A DNA stretch of 64,000 bases, from positions 434,001 to 498,000 of the forward strand of contig NZ_FREV01000001.1 in assembly GCF_900143545.1 (NCBI RefSeq), in the 5' to 3' direction. A model generated the notes under the pieces. The model was given only the letters and a program-made list of their open reading frames with translations, was not told the origin of the DNA and did not search any database. This document shows positions 37,339 through 46,178 of the stretch, piece after piece. This DNA is from Loktanella sp. Alg231-35 (lineage in GTDB: Bacteria; Pseudomonadota; Alphaproteobacteria; Rhodobacterales; Rhodobacteraceae). Numbering within the stretch: the stretch's first letter is position 1; each line of letters starts with the position of its first letter. The position numbers and the translations under genes were made by a program.

Positions 37339-39731
37339 CCGCGCAAGCTGCCACCTGTTGCCTTGCTTACCTTCTCGACGATTTTGGCGCTGACCGCCTC
37401 GATATCTGCATCCTTGAGTGTTGCCACGGTCGGCTGCAGACGCACCGTCACGGCGAGCGATTTTTTGCCCTCACCGAGGCTCCCTCCGATGAACTCGTCA
37501 AAGACGCGCACATCGGTGATCAGCGCCTTGTCGGCGCCTGCGGCGGCATTCACCAGCGTAAGCGCTTCAATCTCTGCATCGACGACAAAGGCAAAGTCAC
37601 GCTCGACTGCTTGCAGATCGGTTGCGGCCAATGCGCTACGTGTGGAGGTCTTTTTCTTCGGTGTCGGTACGTCATCCGGCCAAATGGTAAAGCCCACGAC
37701 AGGCCCTTTGATGTCCATCTCGCGCAGCACTTTCGGGTGCAGTTCGCCAAAGACAGCCAGCACCTTTTTCGGCCCCAGACAGATTTTGCCATGCCGCCCA
37801 GGATGCCACCAGTCAGAGGCACCGCGCAGGATTTGCACCTTCGCAGGGGCGCCGACTGCAGTCAGGATCGCCTCGGCGTCCGCCTTCGCATCATAGAGGT
37901 CAACGCCGCGTGACGTGCCATGCACATCCTTCGGCCCGGTCCGACCAATCAAGACGCCAGAGACCAGCATATGCTGCTCACCCGGCTCTCCACCGTGGAA
38001 ACCGGCACCGACCTCAAAGAGGGCCATATCCATGAAACCACGCGCCTGATTGCGGGCCGCTGCACGCAGCAGACCACCCAGCAGGTTCGGCCGCATGTGC
38101 GACATTTCCGAGCTGATTGGATTCTCCAGCATGGTCGCATCATCGCCACCGCCAAAGAGCTTTGCCGTCTCAGCATCGATAAAGCTGTAGGTCACGCATT
38201 CATTGTAGCCTAGCGCCGCCGCCGTGCGCCGCGCGGCCTGCTGACGCCTTTGACTGGCGGTCAGGATTGGCTTGGGCACGCCCGCATCGATACGCGGCAA
38301 TGGCTTGCCTTCCAGCTTGGTCAGTGACGCCACACGCGCGACCTCTTCCACCAGATCAGCTTGACCCTGCACGTCGGGCCGCCATGACGGCACATGCGCC
38401 ATGTTGCCTTTCATGGTGAACCCAAGGGCGGTCAACGTTTTACGCTGGGTCGCTTCGGGGATATCCATGCCAACCAAGGAGATCACGCGCTTGACGTCCA
38501 GTTTGTAGGCACGTGATGTGTCCGGTACCACGCCTGCCTGAATAAGCTCAGAGGCCTCGCCACCAGCATGATCCACGATCATGCGCACAGCATGTTCCAA
38601 TCCTACAGGGGTGAAAGCTGGGTCAACGCCACGCTCAAAGCGGTAGCGCGCGTCTGAGTTGATCTTGAGCGCGCGACCTGTGTAGGCGATCTGGATCGGG
38701 TCCCAATAGGCGCTTTCGACGAAGACGTTCACGGTATCCTCGGTGCAGCCTGTGTCGGCCCCGCCCATCACACCCGCGATGCTTTCAGGACCGTTGTCAT
38801 CGGAAATGACCATTTGGCCCTTTTCCAGCGTGTAGTCCTTGTCATCCAGCGCTGTGATGCTTTCGCCACCTGCGGCGCGATGCACCCGCAGATTGCCATG
38901 CACCTTATCAGCGTCAAACACGTGCAGCGGGCGGTTGAGATCATAGGTGATCCAGTTGGTCACATCGACGAGAAAACTAATCGGGCGCAGGCCGATCGCG
39001 CGCAACTGCGTTTGCAGCCATTCCGGGCTAGGGCCATTCTTGACGCCTTTGATCAGACGACCGCAGAAGACGGGGCAACCATCCAACGTGTCATCGTCAA
39101 TCGAGACGTTCAGATCAGATTTGAAAGCGGCGGTCACAGGATCAACCGTCATCGTTTTCAACGTCCCCAAGCCACGCGCCGCTAGATCACGGGCAATGCC
39201 GCGCACGCCCAACGCGTCGGGGCGATTGGGAGTGATGGCGATCTCGATCACAGGGTCAACGCGGTCTGGCTTATTCGCGGCCAGCCAATCGGTGAAACGT
39301 TCACCAACTTCGCCAGACGGCAGTTCGATGATGCCGTCATGTTCATCGGACAGCTCCATCTCGCGCTCTGAACACATCATGCCGTAGCTTTCGATGCCAC
39401 GGATTTTGCCGACGCCAATGGTCGTATCGATGCCGGGGACATAGGTGCCAGGGCTGGCGATCACGACAGTAATGCCCGCGCGGGCATTCGGCGCACCACA
39501 GATGATCTGGGTCGGGCCGTCGGCGGTATCGACCTGACAGACCTTTAGCTTATCCGCATCAGGGTGTTTTTCCGCGCTGACCACCTTGCCGATCTTGAAA
39601 TCCGCGAGGCGTTCGGCCGGGTTTTCGATACCTTCGACCTCAAGCCCCAAATCGGTCAGGGCATATTCAATTTCAGCAACCGTGGCGTCGGTCTCAAGGT
39701 GGTGTTTCAGCCAAGAAAGCGTGAATTTCAT
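37335..39731 (-). CDS. pheT: Phenylalanine-tRNA ligase subunit beta
   Basis: A 798-residue PheT of standard size. Domains in order: N-terminal MKFTLSWLKHHLETDATVAEI, the EMAP/tRNA-binding domain (about 40-150, VCQVDTADGPTQIICGAPNARAG split at 20), B3/B4 editing domain, B5, the synthetase-like core, and the C-terminal ferredoxin-fold anticodon-binding domain (VERDFAFVVDAEI). It acts with PheS as an alpha2beta2 enzyme. pheS lies upstream, separated by a small membrane ORF and an ASCH gene. Confidence 0.96.
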   Translation of the reverse strand: MKFTLSWLKHHLETDATVAEIEYALTDLGLEVEGIENPAERLADFKIGKVVSAEKHPDADKLKVCQVDTADGPTQIICGAPNARAGITVVIASPGTYVPGIDTTIGVGKIRGIESYGMMCSEREMELSDEHDGIIELPSGEVGERFTDWLAANKPDRVDPVIEIAITPNRPDALGVRGIARDLAARGLGTLKTMTVDPVTAAFKSDLNVSIDDDTLDGCPVFCGRLIKGVKNGPSPEWLQTQLRAIGLRPISFLVDVTNWITYDLNRPLHVFDADKVHGNLRVHRAAGGESITALDDKDYTLEKGQMVISDDNGPESIAGVMGGADTGCTEDTVNVFVESAYWDPIQIAYTGRALKINSDARYRFERGVDPAFTPVGLEHAVRMIVDHAGGEASELIQAGVVPDTSRAYKLDVKRVISLVGMDIPEATQRKTLTALGFTMKGNMAHVPSWRPDVQGQADLVEEVARVASLTKLEGKPLPRIDAGVPKPILTASQRRQQAARRTAAALGYNECVTYSFIDAETAKLFGGGDDATMLENPISSEMSHMRPNLLGGLLRAAARNQARGFMDMALFEVGAGFHGGEPGEQHMLVSGVLIGRTGPKDVHGTSRGVDLYDAKADAEAILTAVGAPAKVQILRGASDWWHPGRHGKICLGPKKVLAVFGELHPKVLREMDIKGPVVGFTIWPDDVPTPKKKTSTRSALAATDLQAVERDFAFVVDAEIEALTLVNAAAGADKALITDVRVFDEFIGGSLGEGKKSLAVTVRLQPTVATLKDADIEAVSAKIVEKVSKATGGSLRG

Positions 39732-39800
39732 GGGTCTGTCCTGCGGGTTAAATCTGTTGGGGTCGGCTTAGCGTATTGGGGGATTGGGGGGAAGAGGCGT

Positions 39801-39844
39801 GTCGGAGCGAACCCCGACCTACATAGGCCGGAGTTCACCCCGGC
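39801..39844. repeat. REP-like double hairpin
   Basis: GTCGGAGCGAACCCCGAC (39801-39818) and GCCGGAGTTCACCCCGGC (39827-39844) are two related 18-base units, each closing a 5-bp GC stem, joined by a CTACATAG linker. It lies in the 121-base gap between the ASCH gene and pheT. The look is that of a repetitive extragenic palindrome. Confidence 0.6.
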
Positions 39845-39852
39845 GCATCATG

Positions 39853-40281
39853 TCAAAGCTCGCGCCCGGCCAAATCCTCAACCAGTTCGAAATGTTCAAA
39901 CACCAGCATCATTTCGGGATCAAAATGGCCGTTCCGTTTGAAAAACGCCTTATGGTCCTTGCGCCAACCCAGCAGCGCGTCGTTTTCACCCTCGGCCAAG
40001 GCCATCTCTTCGGTCACATCGCAATAGCGGATTTCCTGCACATGCGTCGTGCGGATGACCAGTGCGGGCGTGCCATCCCAATTCGCCGCGATATCGCACC
40101 GGCCGACGACGGGCATCGCCTCTGGCTCGCCTTCAAAATCCGCCAGCGCCCCGCAGGTGGCGGTCTTTTTGCCTTGGCGGACAAGGGCGATGAGGCGTTG
40201 GCAAAGCTCAGCGCTATCGCCAAATTTGAACGTGCCTGCGCCGGGGTAGGTGTCTTGTAGGTCTTCGGTGTCGTTGGTCAT
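39853..40281 (-). CDS. ASCH domain protein
   Basis: A 142-residue PUA-like ASCH protein. Conserved parts: FKFGDSAELCQRLIALVRQGKKTATCGAL and VVGRCDIAANWDGTPALVIRTT (each seen in shorter pieces), then EGENDALLGWRKDHKAFF. ASCH domains are predicted to bind RNA or modified nucleosides; some act as amidohydrolases on acetylcytidine. It lies between pheS and pheT on the same strand. Confidence 0.88.
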   Translation of the reverse strand: MTNDTEDLQDTYPGAGTFKFGDSAELCQRLIALVRQGKKTATCGALADFEGEPEAMPVVGRCDIAANWDGTPALVIRTTHVQEIRYCDVTEEMALAEGENDALLGWRKDHKAFFKRNGHFDPEMMLVFEHFELVEDLAGREL

Positions 40282-40291
40282 TTGGTGGCTC

Positions 40292-40362
40292 CGTAGGGTG
40301 GGTGAAACCCACGCGTGGTCGTGGTGGTGATATCAGAACGCGTGGGTTTCACCCACCCTACG
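40292..40362. repeat. 24-bp perfect inverted repeat with 23-base spacer
   Basis: The left arm (40292-40315) begins CGTAGGGTGGGTGAAACCCA and the right arm (40339-40362) is its exact reverse complement, ending CACCCACCCTACG. The arms also contain GGGT...ACCC sub-palindromes. The right arm supplies the TAG stop (40358-40360) of the adjacent membrane ORF. I believe related GTAGGGTGGGT elements are interspersed in Rhodobacteraceae genomes; that is from memory. There is no transposase. Confidence 0.85.
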
Positions 40363-40591
40363 ATTTGCGGTTTTTCCAATAATTGTGGTGCGCAAAGGCA
40401 AACGGTCCAAGAATAATTTGCACCGAAAAAATTGCGATCAGAAACACCCAACCCGGTATAAAACCTGCAGATAACACAACAACGACACACGGTAGAAAAC
40501 TCAACAGCGCTCCGCGAAACTGAGACATCCGCGATACCTTTTCATAGCTCCAGTCATAGTAGGCGCCAAGAAACACCCCGACGAGATACAT
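40358..40591 (-). CDS. Small membrane protein between pheS and the ASCH gene
   Basis: A 77-residue protein with two hydrophobic segments (about 28-44 and 47-66) and a Tyr/Trp-rich N-terminus (GAYYDWSYEKVS). The ATG directly abuts the pheS stop (40592), implying coupling. Its last codons RKS-stop run into the right arm of the inverted repeat, so the natural C-terminus may have been cut or replaced. No family is recognised. Confidence 0.6.
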   Translation of the reverse strand: MYLVGVFLGAYYDWSYEKVSRMSQFRGALLSFLPCVVVVLSAGFIPGWVFLIAIFSVQIILGPFAFAHHNYWKNRKS

Positions 40592-41665
40592 CTACCGCGA
40601 CAACCCACCATGCAACGTCGGCTGATCTAGCGCCGCAAACCCATAGTGCCGCAGCCAGCGCAAGTCACTGTCAAAGAACGCCCGCAAGTCAGGTATCCCG
40701 TATTTCAGCATCGCGATCCGGTCGATACCCATCCCAAAGGCAAAGCCTTGCCAGTCCGCCGGATCAATCCCGCCAGCCTCAAGCACTTTGGGATGCACCA
40801 TGCCAGAGCCCAGAATTTCCAGCCAGTCGTCGCCCTCGCCGACTTTCAGCGTGCCGCCTTCCCATGAACAGCGGATGTCGACCTCTGCCGATGGTTCGGT
40901 GAAGGGAAAATGCGATGCGCGGAAGCGGATATCGACGTTGTCGACTTCGAAATAGCTTTTGACGAACTCTTCCAGCACCCATTTGAGGTTTGCCATACTG
41001 ATGTTCTTGTCGATGGCGAGGCCTTCGACCTGATGGAACATCGGCGTATGCGTCTGGTCATAATCCGCGCGATACACACGACCGGGGCAGATGATGCGGG
41101 TGGGGGCGCCTGAGGCCTCCATCGACCGGATCTGCACCGGGCTGGTGTGGGTGCGCAGCACGTGAGGCGGGCGGTTATCGCCTTCGGCACGATGGGTATA
41201 GAACGTGTCCATCTCGGCCCGTGCCGGGTGGTGGCCGGGAATATTGAGTGCGTCGAAGTTATACCAATCGCTTTCGATCTGTGGGCCCTCGGCAACGCTG
41301 AAGCCCATATCCGCAAAGATCGCGGTGACCTCTTCGGTCACTTGGCTAATCGGGTGGATGGTGCCCCGCCCACGTGCGCGCGACGGCAGGGTCACGTCGA
41401 GCCATTCACGGCGCAAACGTGCATCAAGGGCGGCATCGGCCAGCCCGGATTTCTTTGCGGACAATGCGGAATTAATCTCATCCTTCAGCGCATTAAGCGC
41501 GGGACCAGCGACTTGCCGTTCCTCGGGTGTCATCTTGCCCAGCTCTCGCATCTTCAGGCTGATCTCGCCCTTTTTGCCGACAGCCTGCACGCGGAGGTCC
41601 TCGATGGCCGCTTCATCGGCGGCATCGGCAATCAGACCAAGGTATTTTTGTTTCAGTTCGTCCAT
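40592..41665 (-). CDS. pheS: Phenylalanine-tRNA ligase subunit alpha
   Basis: A 357-residue class II synthetase subunit. The N-terminal coiled coil ([15 protein letters not shown]... about 1-95) binds tRNA; the catalytic core has motif 2 [26 protein letters not shown] in pieces and motif 3 [18 protein letters not shown]. It charges tRNA-Phe together with PheT. The ATG at 41665 is chosen over a TTG six codons upstream. It is the first gene of the run ending at ytoQ. Confidence 0.96.
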   Translation of the reverse strand: MDELKQKYLGLIADAADEAAIEDLRVQAVGKKGEISLKMRELGKMTPEERQVAGPALNALKDEINSALSAKKSGLADAALDARLRREWLDVTLPSRARGRGTIHPISQVTEEVTAIFADMGFSVAEGPQIESDWYNFDALNIPGHHPARAEMDTFYTHRAEGDNRPPHVLRTHTSPVQIRSMEASGAPTRIICPGRVYRADYDQTHTPMFHQVEGLAIDKNISMANLKWVLEEFVKSYFEVDNVDIRFRASHFPFTEPSAEVDIRCSWEGGTLKVGEGDDWLEILGSGMVHPKVLEAGGIDPADWQGFAFGMGIDRIAMLKYGIPDLRAFFDSDLRWLRHYGFAALDQPTLHGGLSR

Positions 41666-41981
41666 CGGGTCAGCCCTTAGCAAGTGTTAGGGCGGTGCTA
41701 GCGAAATGGGTGCTTGGTTGCAAGCATGCCAAGGCTGCGCGCGCCGTTGACCGCAGGCTGAGGCGGCCCTAAACCTTGGAACCTAATGTTGGGCCACAAG
41801 CAGGCAACCAACGGGACCGGCAGGTCTTTCTGGAGAAGATCAACCCGTTCGACCCGTCCAACAGCTGACACATCCATAGCACCAATAGCCCGGCGGTCGA
41901 TGATGGGCGGATATCCGAGGGAGGGGCCACTGTAGCAAGGTTTCCACAGCGGCAAAGTGTGCCTGCGGCGCGGGCAAGCCG
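41666..41981. other. 316-base gap without a supported gene
   Basis: Between pheS and the MAPEG gene. A minus-strand frame of 85 codons (41698-41955) exists, but its composition is not protein-like and it has no ribosome site. The stretch must hold the pheS promoter; I cannot point to a clear -35/-10 pair. It could contain a degraded gene or a family-specific intergenic repeat. Confidence 0.5.
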
Positions 41982-42548
41982 TTAGATAATCCAGCTGATC
42001 GCAAGGTAGCTTGCCAACCCATAAAGTGAAACGAGGCTGATGCTCATGGAAATGCCGCGCAGCCCGTCAAACCCTGCAAGATAAGAGAAGCTATGCCCGA
42101 TCCGCCCCGCCGCAAAGCCCAGCACCCATACCTGTGCGGCGAGCACTACCGGCGAGACAATGCTGACTAAAGCAGCAAGAATAACAAAATAGACGACGTT
42201 CTCGGTCGTGTTCCTATGTGCATTGTGGCGTCTCTCGAGCTCCTGCAATCCTTTTGCCGAAACATCTTCCGGCACGTGGTTGCTTGCTGCCCACTCCTCT
42301 GGCGTTGCGTGCATGTTGTACTTCAACCGAGTGAGTTCGGTGCTTGTCATCAGCCATGTGTGATTTCCCAGCAGCAACACCGCGCTGATCGACAGCGCAA
42401 TAACCACTGCCGGTTCAGGGATTGCGATGATGGCAGGGGTTACGCCAAACAGCAGTAGGTTTGCCAGAATGCCCAAAAGGATCAGGGCAATGGGATAGGC
42501 AAGAATGATCCGGGTGAATTTCGCCTTGCGGGATGCGTCTACGTCCAT
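41982..42548 (-). CDS. MAPEG family membrane protein
   Basis: A 188-residue protein with four hydrophobic segments (about 14-35, 44-64, 120-142, 160-186). The MAPEG hallmark is in the loop LERRHNAHRNTTENVVYF (Arg/His-Asn-Glu pattern), closest to microsomal glutathione transferase 1. It could conjugate glutathione or reduce lipid peroxides in the membrane. A soluble GST gene lies 179 bases away on the same strand. Confidence 0.82.
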   Translation of the reverse strand: MDVDASRKAKFTRIILAYPIALILLGILANLLLFGVTPAIIAIPEPAVVIALSISAVLLLGNHTWLMTSTELTRLKYNMHATPEEWAASNHVPEDVSAKGLQELERRHNAHRNTTENVVYFVILAALVSIVSPVVLAAQVWVLGFAAGRIGHSFSYLAGFDGLRGISMSISLVSLYGLASYLAISWII

Positions 42549-42727
42549 GGAGAACCTCGTTCATCTGCTTTTGTGTCAGGTGGCGTTCACAAAGCGATTG
42601 CGCAAGTCATGGGGGACAGTTCCGTCCTGATCGTGTTGAAGGCATCAGCCTGTGAGATGGGTAAACGGTGTTGCGACCCTAACATCGCGCAGCTGACACT
42701 TTGTCAACTGCGCGGAATGTAGTGATG

Positions 42728-43423
42728 TTACGACGGATCAGGGATCCGCTTGGCTTTCGCCACCGCAGGTCGCGCAAAAAACCGCTCAACATATGCGGGC
42801 ACGTTTTTGAGGTCGTGATAGCCGACCGCGTCCTTGGTTCCGTAGAATTCCAGCGCGTTGATCCAGGGCGCAATTGCCATATCGGCAATGGAAAACTCGC
42901 CCGCGATCCAGTCTTGTCCTTCCAGCGCCTTGTCCACAACCGCCAGCAGGCGGATTGCTTCATCGCGGTAGCGTTCGCGCGGGCGGGGGTCTTCGATGTC
43001 TTTGCCGGCGAATTTGTAGAAAAAGCCCATCTGCCCCAACATTGGCCCAAGCCCACCCATCTGAAACATCAGCCATTGGGTGATCTTTGCCTTTTCGGCA
43101 GCTGTAGAGCCGAGGAATTTCCCCGATTTTTCAGCAAGATAAAGCAATATTGCGCCACTTTCGAACAGGCCAACCGGACCATCGGGGCCGTTGGGATCAA
43201 TGATCGCAGGAATCTTGTTGTTGGGGTTGAGCGACAGAAACGCGTCGCTTTTTACATCTTCATCCTTGAGCGTGACGAGATGCGGTTCATAGGCCAACCC
43301 CATTTCTTCAAGCGCGATGGAGACCTTTACACCGTTGGGTGTGGGGTAGGAGTAAAGCTGGATCACGGAAGGATCCTTCGCGGGCCAGCGTGATGTGATC
43401 GGGAAAGCGGACAGGTCAGCCAT
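42728..43423 (-). CDS. Glutathione S-transferase (YghU/YfcG-like)
   Basis: A 231-residue GST. The N-terminal thioredoxin fold has YSYPTPNGVKVSIALEEMGL, the nu-class-type TPNG active-site loop, and LFESGAILLYLAEKSGKFL for the glutathione gamma-glutamyl group; the helical C-terminal domain has WIAGEFSIADMAIAPW. Nu-class members act as disulfide-bond reductases with bound glutathione. It is divergent from mscL. Confidence 0.93.
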   Translation of the reverse strand: MADLSAFPITSRWPAKDPSVIQLYSYPTPNGVKVSIALEEMGLAYEPHLVTLKDEDVKSDAFLSLNPNNKIPAIIDPNGPDGPVGLFESGAILLYLAEKSGKFLGSTAAEKAKITQWLMFQMGGLGPMLGQMGFFYKFAGKDIEDPRPRERYRDEAIRLLAVVDKALEGQDWIAGEFSIADMAIAPWINALEFYGTKDAVGYHDLKNVPAYVERFFARPAVAKAKRIPDPS

Positions 43424-43581
43424 GACGCGACCTCCTTTTCTGAAAATTTCTGTTCACTCAAGTTAGGGGGAAACGCCGTGAATAAAACCCATGGCACTGT
43501 GGGTAAATATCGGTATGAATGTGCGCAGTTGCGCAGTGGGCATCAGATCTGCGCGTCAACGTGAACAACAGTGGGGAAACT

Positions 43582-44016
43582 ATGCTAAACGAATTCAAAG
43601 ACTTCATCGCCAAGGGCAATGTTATGGACATGGCCGTCGGTATCATCATCGGTGCGGCCTTTACCGCGATTGTTACATCGCTGGTGGGCGATCTGATCAA
43701 CCCGATCATCGGCCTTGTGTCCGGTGGTGTTGACTTCACCAACAACTACGCCGTGCTGGGTGGCGACGTGCCAGAGGGCGCATCGCTAGAGGCCGCGCGT
43801 GAAACCGGCGGCTCGATCTTTGCCTATGGTGCTTTCATCATGGCGATCATCAACTTCCTGATCATCGCGTTCGTGGTGTTCATGCTGGTGCGCTACGTCA
43901 ACAAGGTAAAAGACGCTGCCGCCAAGGAAGAAGAAGCAACACCGGAAGCGCCAAAAGGTCCAACCGCAGAAGAGTTGCTGGCTGAGATCCGCGATGCGCT
44001 GAAGGCCAAAAGCTGA
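43582..44016 (+). CDS. mscL: Large-conductance mechanosensitive channel
   Basis: A 144-residue MscL of usual length. It begins [20 protein letters not shown], followed by pore helix [20 protein letters not shown], a periplasmic loop, second helix [20 protein letters not shown] and the C-terminal helix bundle [14 protein letters not shown]. It is the emergency valve for osmotic downshock; MscS is encoded at 17.4 kb. The ATG at 43582 follows GTGGGGAAACT. Confidence 0.96.
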   Translation: MLNEFKDFIAKGNVMDMAVGIIIGAAFTAIVTSLVGDLINPIIGLVSGGVDFTNNYAVLGGDVPEGASLEAARETGGSIFAYGAFIMAIINFLIIAFVVFMLVRYVNKVKDAAAKEEEATPEAPKGPTAEELLAEIRDALKAKS

Positions 44017-44038
44017 TCCAGTGATCCGAAAGTAGAAG

Positions 44039-44073
44039 AAAGGGCCCGCTGCATCAGCGGGCCCTTTCTTTTT
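44039..44073 (+). terminator. Terminator of mscL
   Basis: AAAGGGCCCGCTG and CAGCGGGCCCTTT form a perfect 13-bp stem with a three-base loop and a following CTTTTT. The rest of the gap to 44300 holds no gene; a fragment TTTCACCCTACG near 44250 resembles the arm of the inverted repeat at 40.3 kb. Confidence 0.93.
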
Positions 44074-44300
44074 GCAATTGCCAAAATTGAATGGATGTAT
44101 TGCATCTGAGCTGCTCAATTGTCGGCGTAGTTGGTGATTTGAGTGCAGCGCTGCGTGAAGTCATAGAGGTTGTCGTCAGCGTTGGTAGCCAACAGTATGC
44201 TGTATCTTGCGCCCTATCCCGGTGGGGTAAATGCCCACTCTAGATTTCACCCTACGGCGGCGTCTCAACAAGAAACGCGCGCCTAGCAAAGAACCCGAAA

Positions 44301-44885
44301 TTAGGGGCAGCTGTCACCGGTGCAAGTAAACAGATCGGTGCTTACTTTGATGATACCCATCGCCGCGACATCGACGATAAAGGCCTTGTCTTCGAGCCCG
44401 ACCAAGCGGCCTTCGATGGTTGCCGCCCCATTTGTCAGGACAACCTCGCCGCCGAGCTGAGGCTGGCTGGCGTCTTCGGGGCAGCCTTCGCCTTCGCAAC
44501 TCACCCTGTCGATATCAACCCGGAATTCACCAAAATCGGTCGCAATCACGTATTGGTCGTCTGTGATCTGCAACAGGTTGCCAGAGAGGGAGATGGTTCC
44601 GTCAAGCGCGGTCAGCACCAGCGGTGGCAGGGTTGGCACGATGCGGATACTTTCGGGGCAGGCAAGACCGATGCACGACGCACCCTCAAGCGGGACGGCA
44701 ATCAGCCCGACTGAGGTTTCCAGCCGTGCGACATTGTCATCATATTCGATCATTTCCCCAGTGATCCCTTCACCTCCATCCAGCCGGAAGGTCACCGTAT
44801 CGGCGGTTTGGGCTAGGCTGGGCCCGGTGCAAGCGAGCAGGGCCGACAGCAGCAACAAGCTGTTGCGCATAAAGTGAGTTTTCAT
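44301..44885 (-). CDS. Secreted protein made of three 48-residue repeats
   Basis: A 194-residue protein with a signal peptide (MKTHFMRNSLLLLSALLACTGPSLAQ). The mature part is three tandem repeats at residues 30-77, 89-136 and 147-194, each 48 long and each ending in a Cys pair: CIGLACP, CEGEGCP, CTGDSCP. Within each unit the pattern is V-L-G-x-I-x-G-x-L...V..DVGxIxV. I recall similar units in front of phosphate-binding/OmpA-like proteins of Rhodobacteraceae; here they stand alone. Start 44885 or 44870 are both possible. The function is unknown. Confidence 0.75.
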   Translation of the reverse strand: MKTHFMRNSLLLLSALLACTGPSLAQTADTVTFRLDGGEGITGEMIEYDDNVARLETSVGLIAVPLEGASCIGLACPESIRIVPTLPPLVLTALDGTISLSGNLLQITDDQYVIATDFGEFRVDIDRVSCEGEGCPEDASQPQLGGEVVLTNGAATIEGRLVGLEDKAFIVDVAAMGIIKVSTDLFTCTGDSCP

Positions 44886-45098
44886 TTTGTTGCTGTTCGG
44901 CTTGCGAGGCGCTTGTTCCACGGTATCGTCCATATATTCTGGTATTTTCTGGACAATGCCAGTGATGCAATTCTTCGGGTGTTTCAAGGCGGAAAAGCGC
45001 GAGCGTCTGCATCTTGGTTTGCGTCCTGCGCTGCTACACCCAAAATTCCGGCACTTGCATGTCCTAGCCTCGGCAAACCAACAAGAAAGCCAAGGCTG

Positions 45099-45908
45099 TT
45101 ATTCTAAACTCTTTAAAAACGCCGTGATCGCATCGGATACAAAACCGGGCTGTTCCAGCGGGGATGTATGCCCTGCATCAGGTACTTGTACCAACTGCGA
45201 ACCGTTGATCGCCTGATGCATTGTCTGGGCATCTGCTGGGGGCGTCGGTATGTCCTCGGCGCCCACCATGATCAGCGTTGCGGGCGGTTTTGTGAGGGCG
45301 TGCAATTTGTCCATCACATCGTCCCGGTCAAAGACGGCGCGCCCGAAATGCCGCACGGATGTTTTGTTCAATCCGCCGATGTAAGCCTTCCAGCTCTGAA
45401 ATTCGATCTGCCTGTCGGGATCTGTCCGAAAAGTCGGCCCCATCAACAAAGGCAGCACCTTGCCCAAAAGCGGCCGAATGCCCAACAGCCGCACAAAGAA
45501 CAGCAGTTGATTGTATTGCTTCAGGCTGGCGGGGTCCTCTGCCCCAGCGCCGGTATCGATCAGGATCAGTGAGTTGATCAGTTCGGGCCGCTTGAGCAAC
45601 AGCCGCATCCCCACATAACCGCCCGTTGACATGCCCACAAAATGCGCTGGCCCATCGCAGAGCGCATCGATCAGCCCTGCCGCATCATCCACCAGATCAT
45701 AGATCCCGAAAGGTGTCAGGCAGGCGTCACTTTCGCCATGCCCACGATGGTCGTAGGCAATGACCCGATAGGTCTGGCTGAGTGCCGCAATCTGTGCGGC
45801 GAACATGCGGTGGCTCATCAGATAGCCATGCGAAAACAAGATTGTTTCGGGACCTGATCCTGCCATCTGATAGTGCAACTGCCGTCCGTTGATCGCGATT
45901 TTGGGCAT
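45099..45908 (-). CDS. Alpha/beta hydrolase
   Basis: A 269-residue alpha/beta-hydrolase-fold enzyme. The oxyanion motif is LFSHGYLMS, the nucleophile S94 is in GMSTGGYVG, and the catalytic His is in PDAGHTSPLE. DHRGHGESD is typical of the epoxide-hydrolase/haloperoxidase-like branch. The ATG at 45908 is favoured; 19 upstream residues are unsupported. The substrate is unknown. An imperfect inverted repeat (AGCCTCGGC/GCCAAGGCT, 45066-45097) lies directly after the stop. Confidence 0.9.
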   Translation of the reverse strand: MPKIAINGRQLHYQMAGSGPETILFSHGYLMSHRMFAAQIAALSQTYRVIAYDHRGHGESDACLTPFGIYDLVDDAAGLIDALCDGPAHFVGMSTGGYVGMRLLLKRPELINSLILIDTGAGAEDPASLKQYNQLLFFVRLLGIRPLLGKVLPLLMGPTFRTDPDRQIEFQSWKAYIGGLNKTSVRHFGRAVFDRDDVMDKLHALTKPPATLIMVGAEDIPTPPADAQTMHQAINGSQLVQVPDAGHTSPLEQPGFVSDAITAFLKSLE

Positions 45909-46028
45909 TGAGGCGCGTCCTATCAGTTTGGCTGGGACGCTATAGGGCGACGGGCCGCGCGGCAAGTTTGCGCAATAGGGCGTTAGGATGTGTGTGCAGA
46001 GTTAGGCCGCTTTGAGAGCCCGAAGCGA

Positions 46029-46099
46029 CTGGCGCTTTGGCGCCAGCGACTGTTGGCAAAAGCGGGTTTCAGACACCCGCGCCACAGGCCCGCCAACAG
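46029..46099. repeat. Structured intergenic segment (nested hairpins)
   Basis: CTGGCGC-TTTG-GCGCCAG (46029-46046) is a perfect hairpin. Next to it CTGTTGGC (46050-46057) pairs with GCCAACAG (46092-46099), enclosing GCGGGT/ACCCGC (46062-46080). It fills the 270-base gap between the hydrolase start and the ald stop; no gene is seen there. It may terminate ald transcription or be a repeat or structured RNA. Confidence 0.55.
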
Positions 46100-46178
46100 T
46101 TGGATATCCACGATACCAATTGCTTTTCCGCTCAAACACATCCTTTGCCGGATATCCGCGCTCGGTGATCTGCTGTCC

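Noticed and set aside
40278..40490. 70-codon minus-strand frame ending in GFHPPYGATK
   Set aside because: It is produced by reading through the inverted repeat in another frame and overlaps the membrane ORF.
41698..41955. 85-codon minus-strand frame in the gap after the MAPEG gene
   Set aside because: No ribosome site and an atypical composition; may be a relic but cannot be supported.
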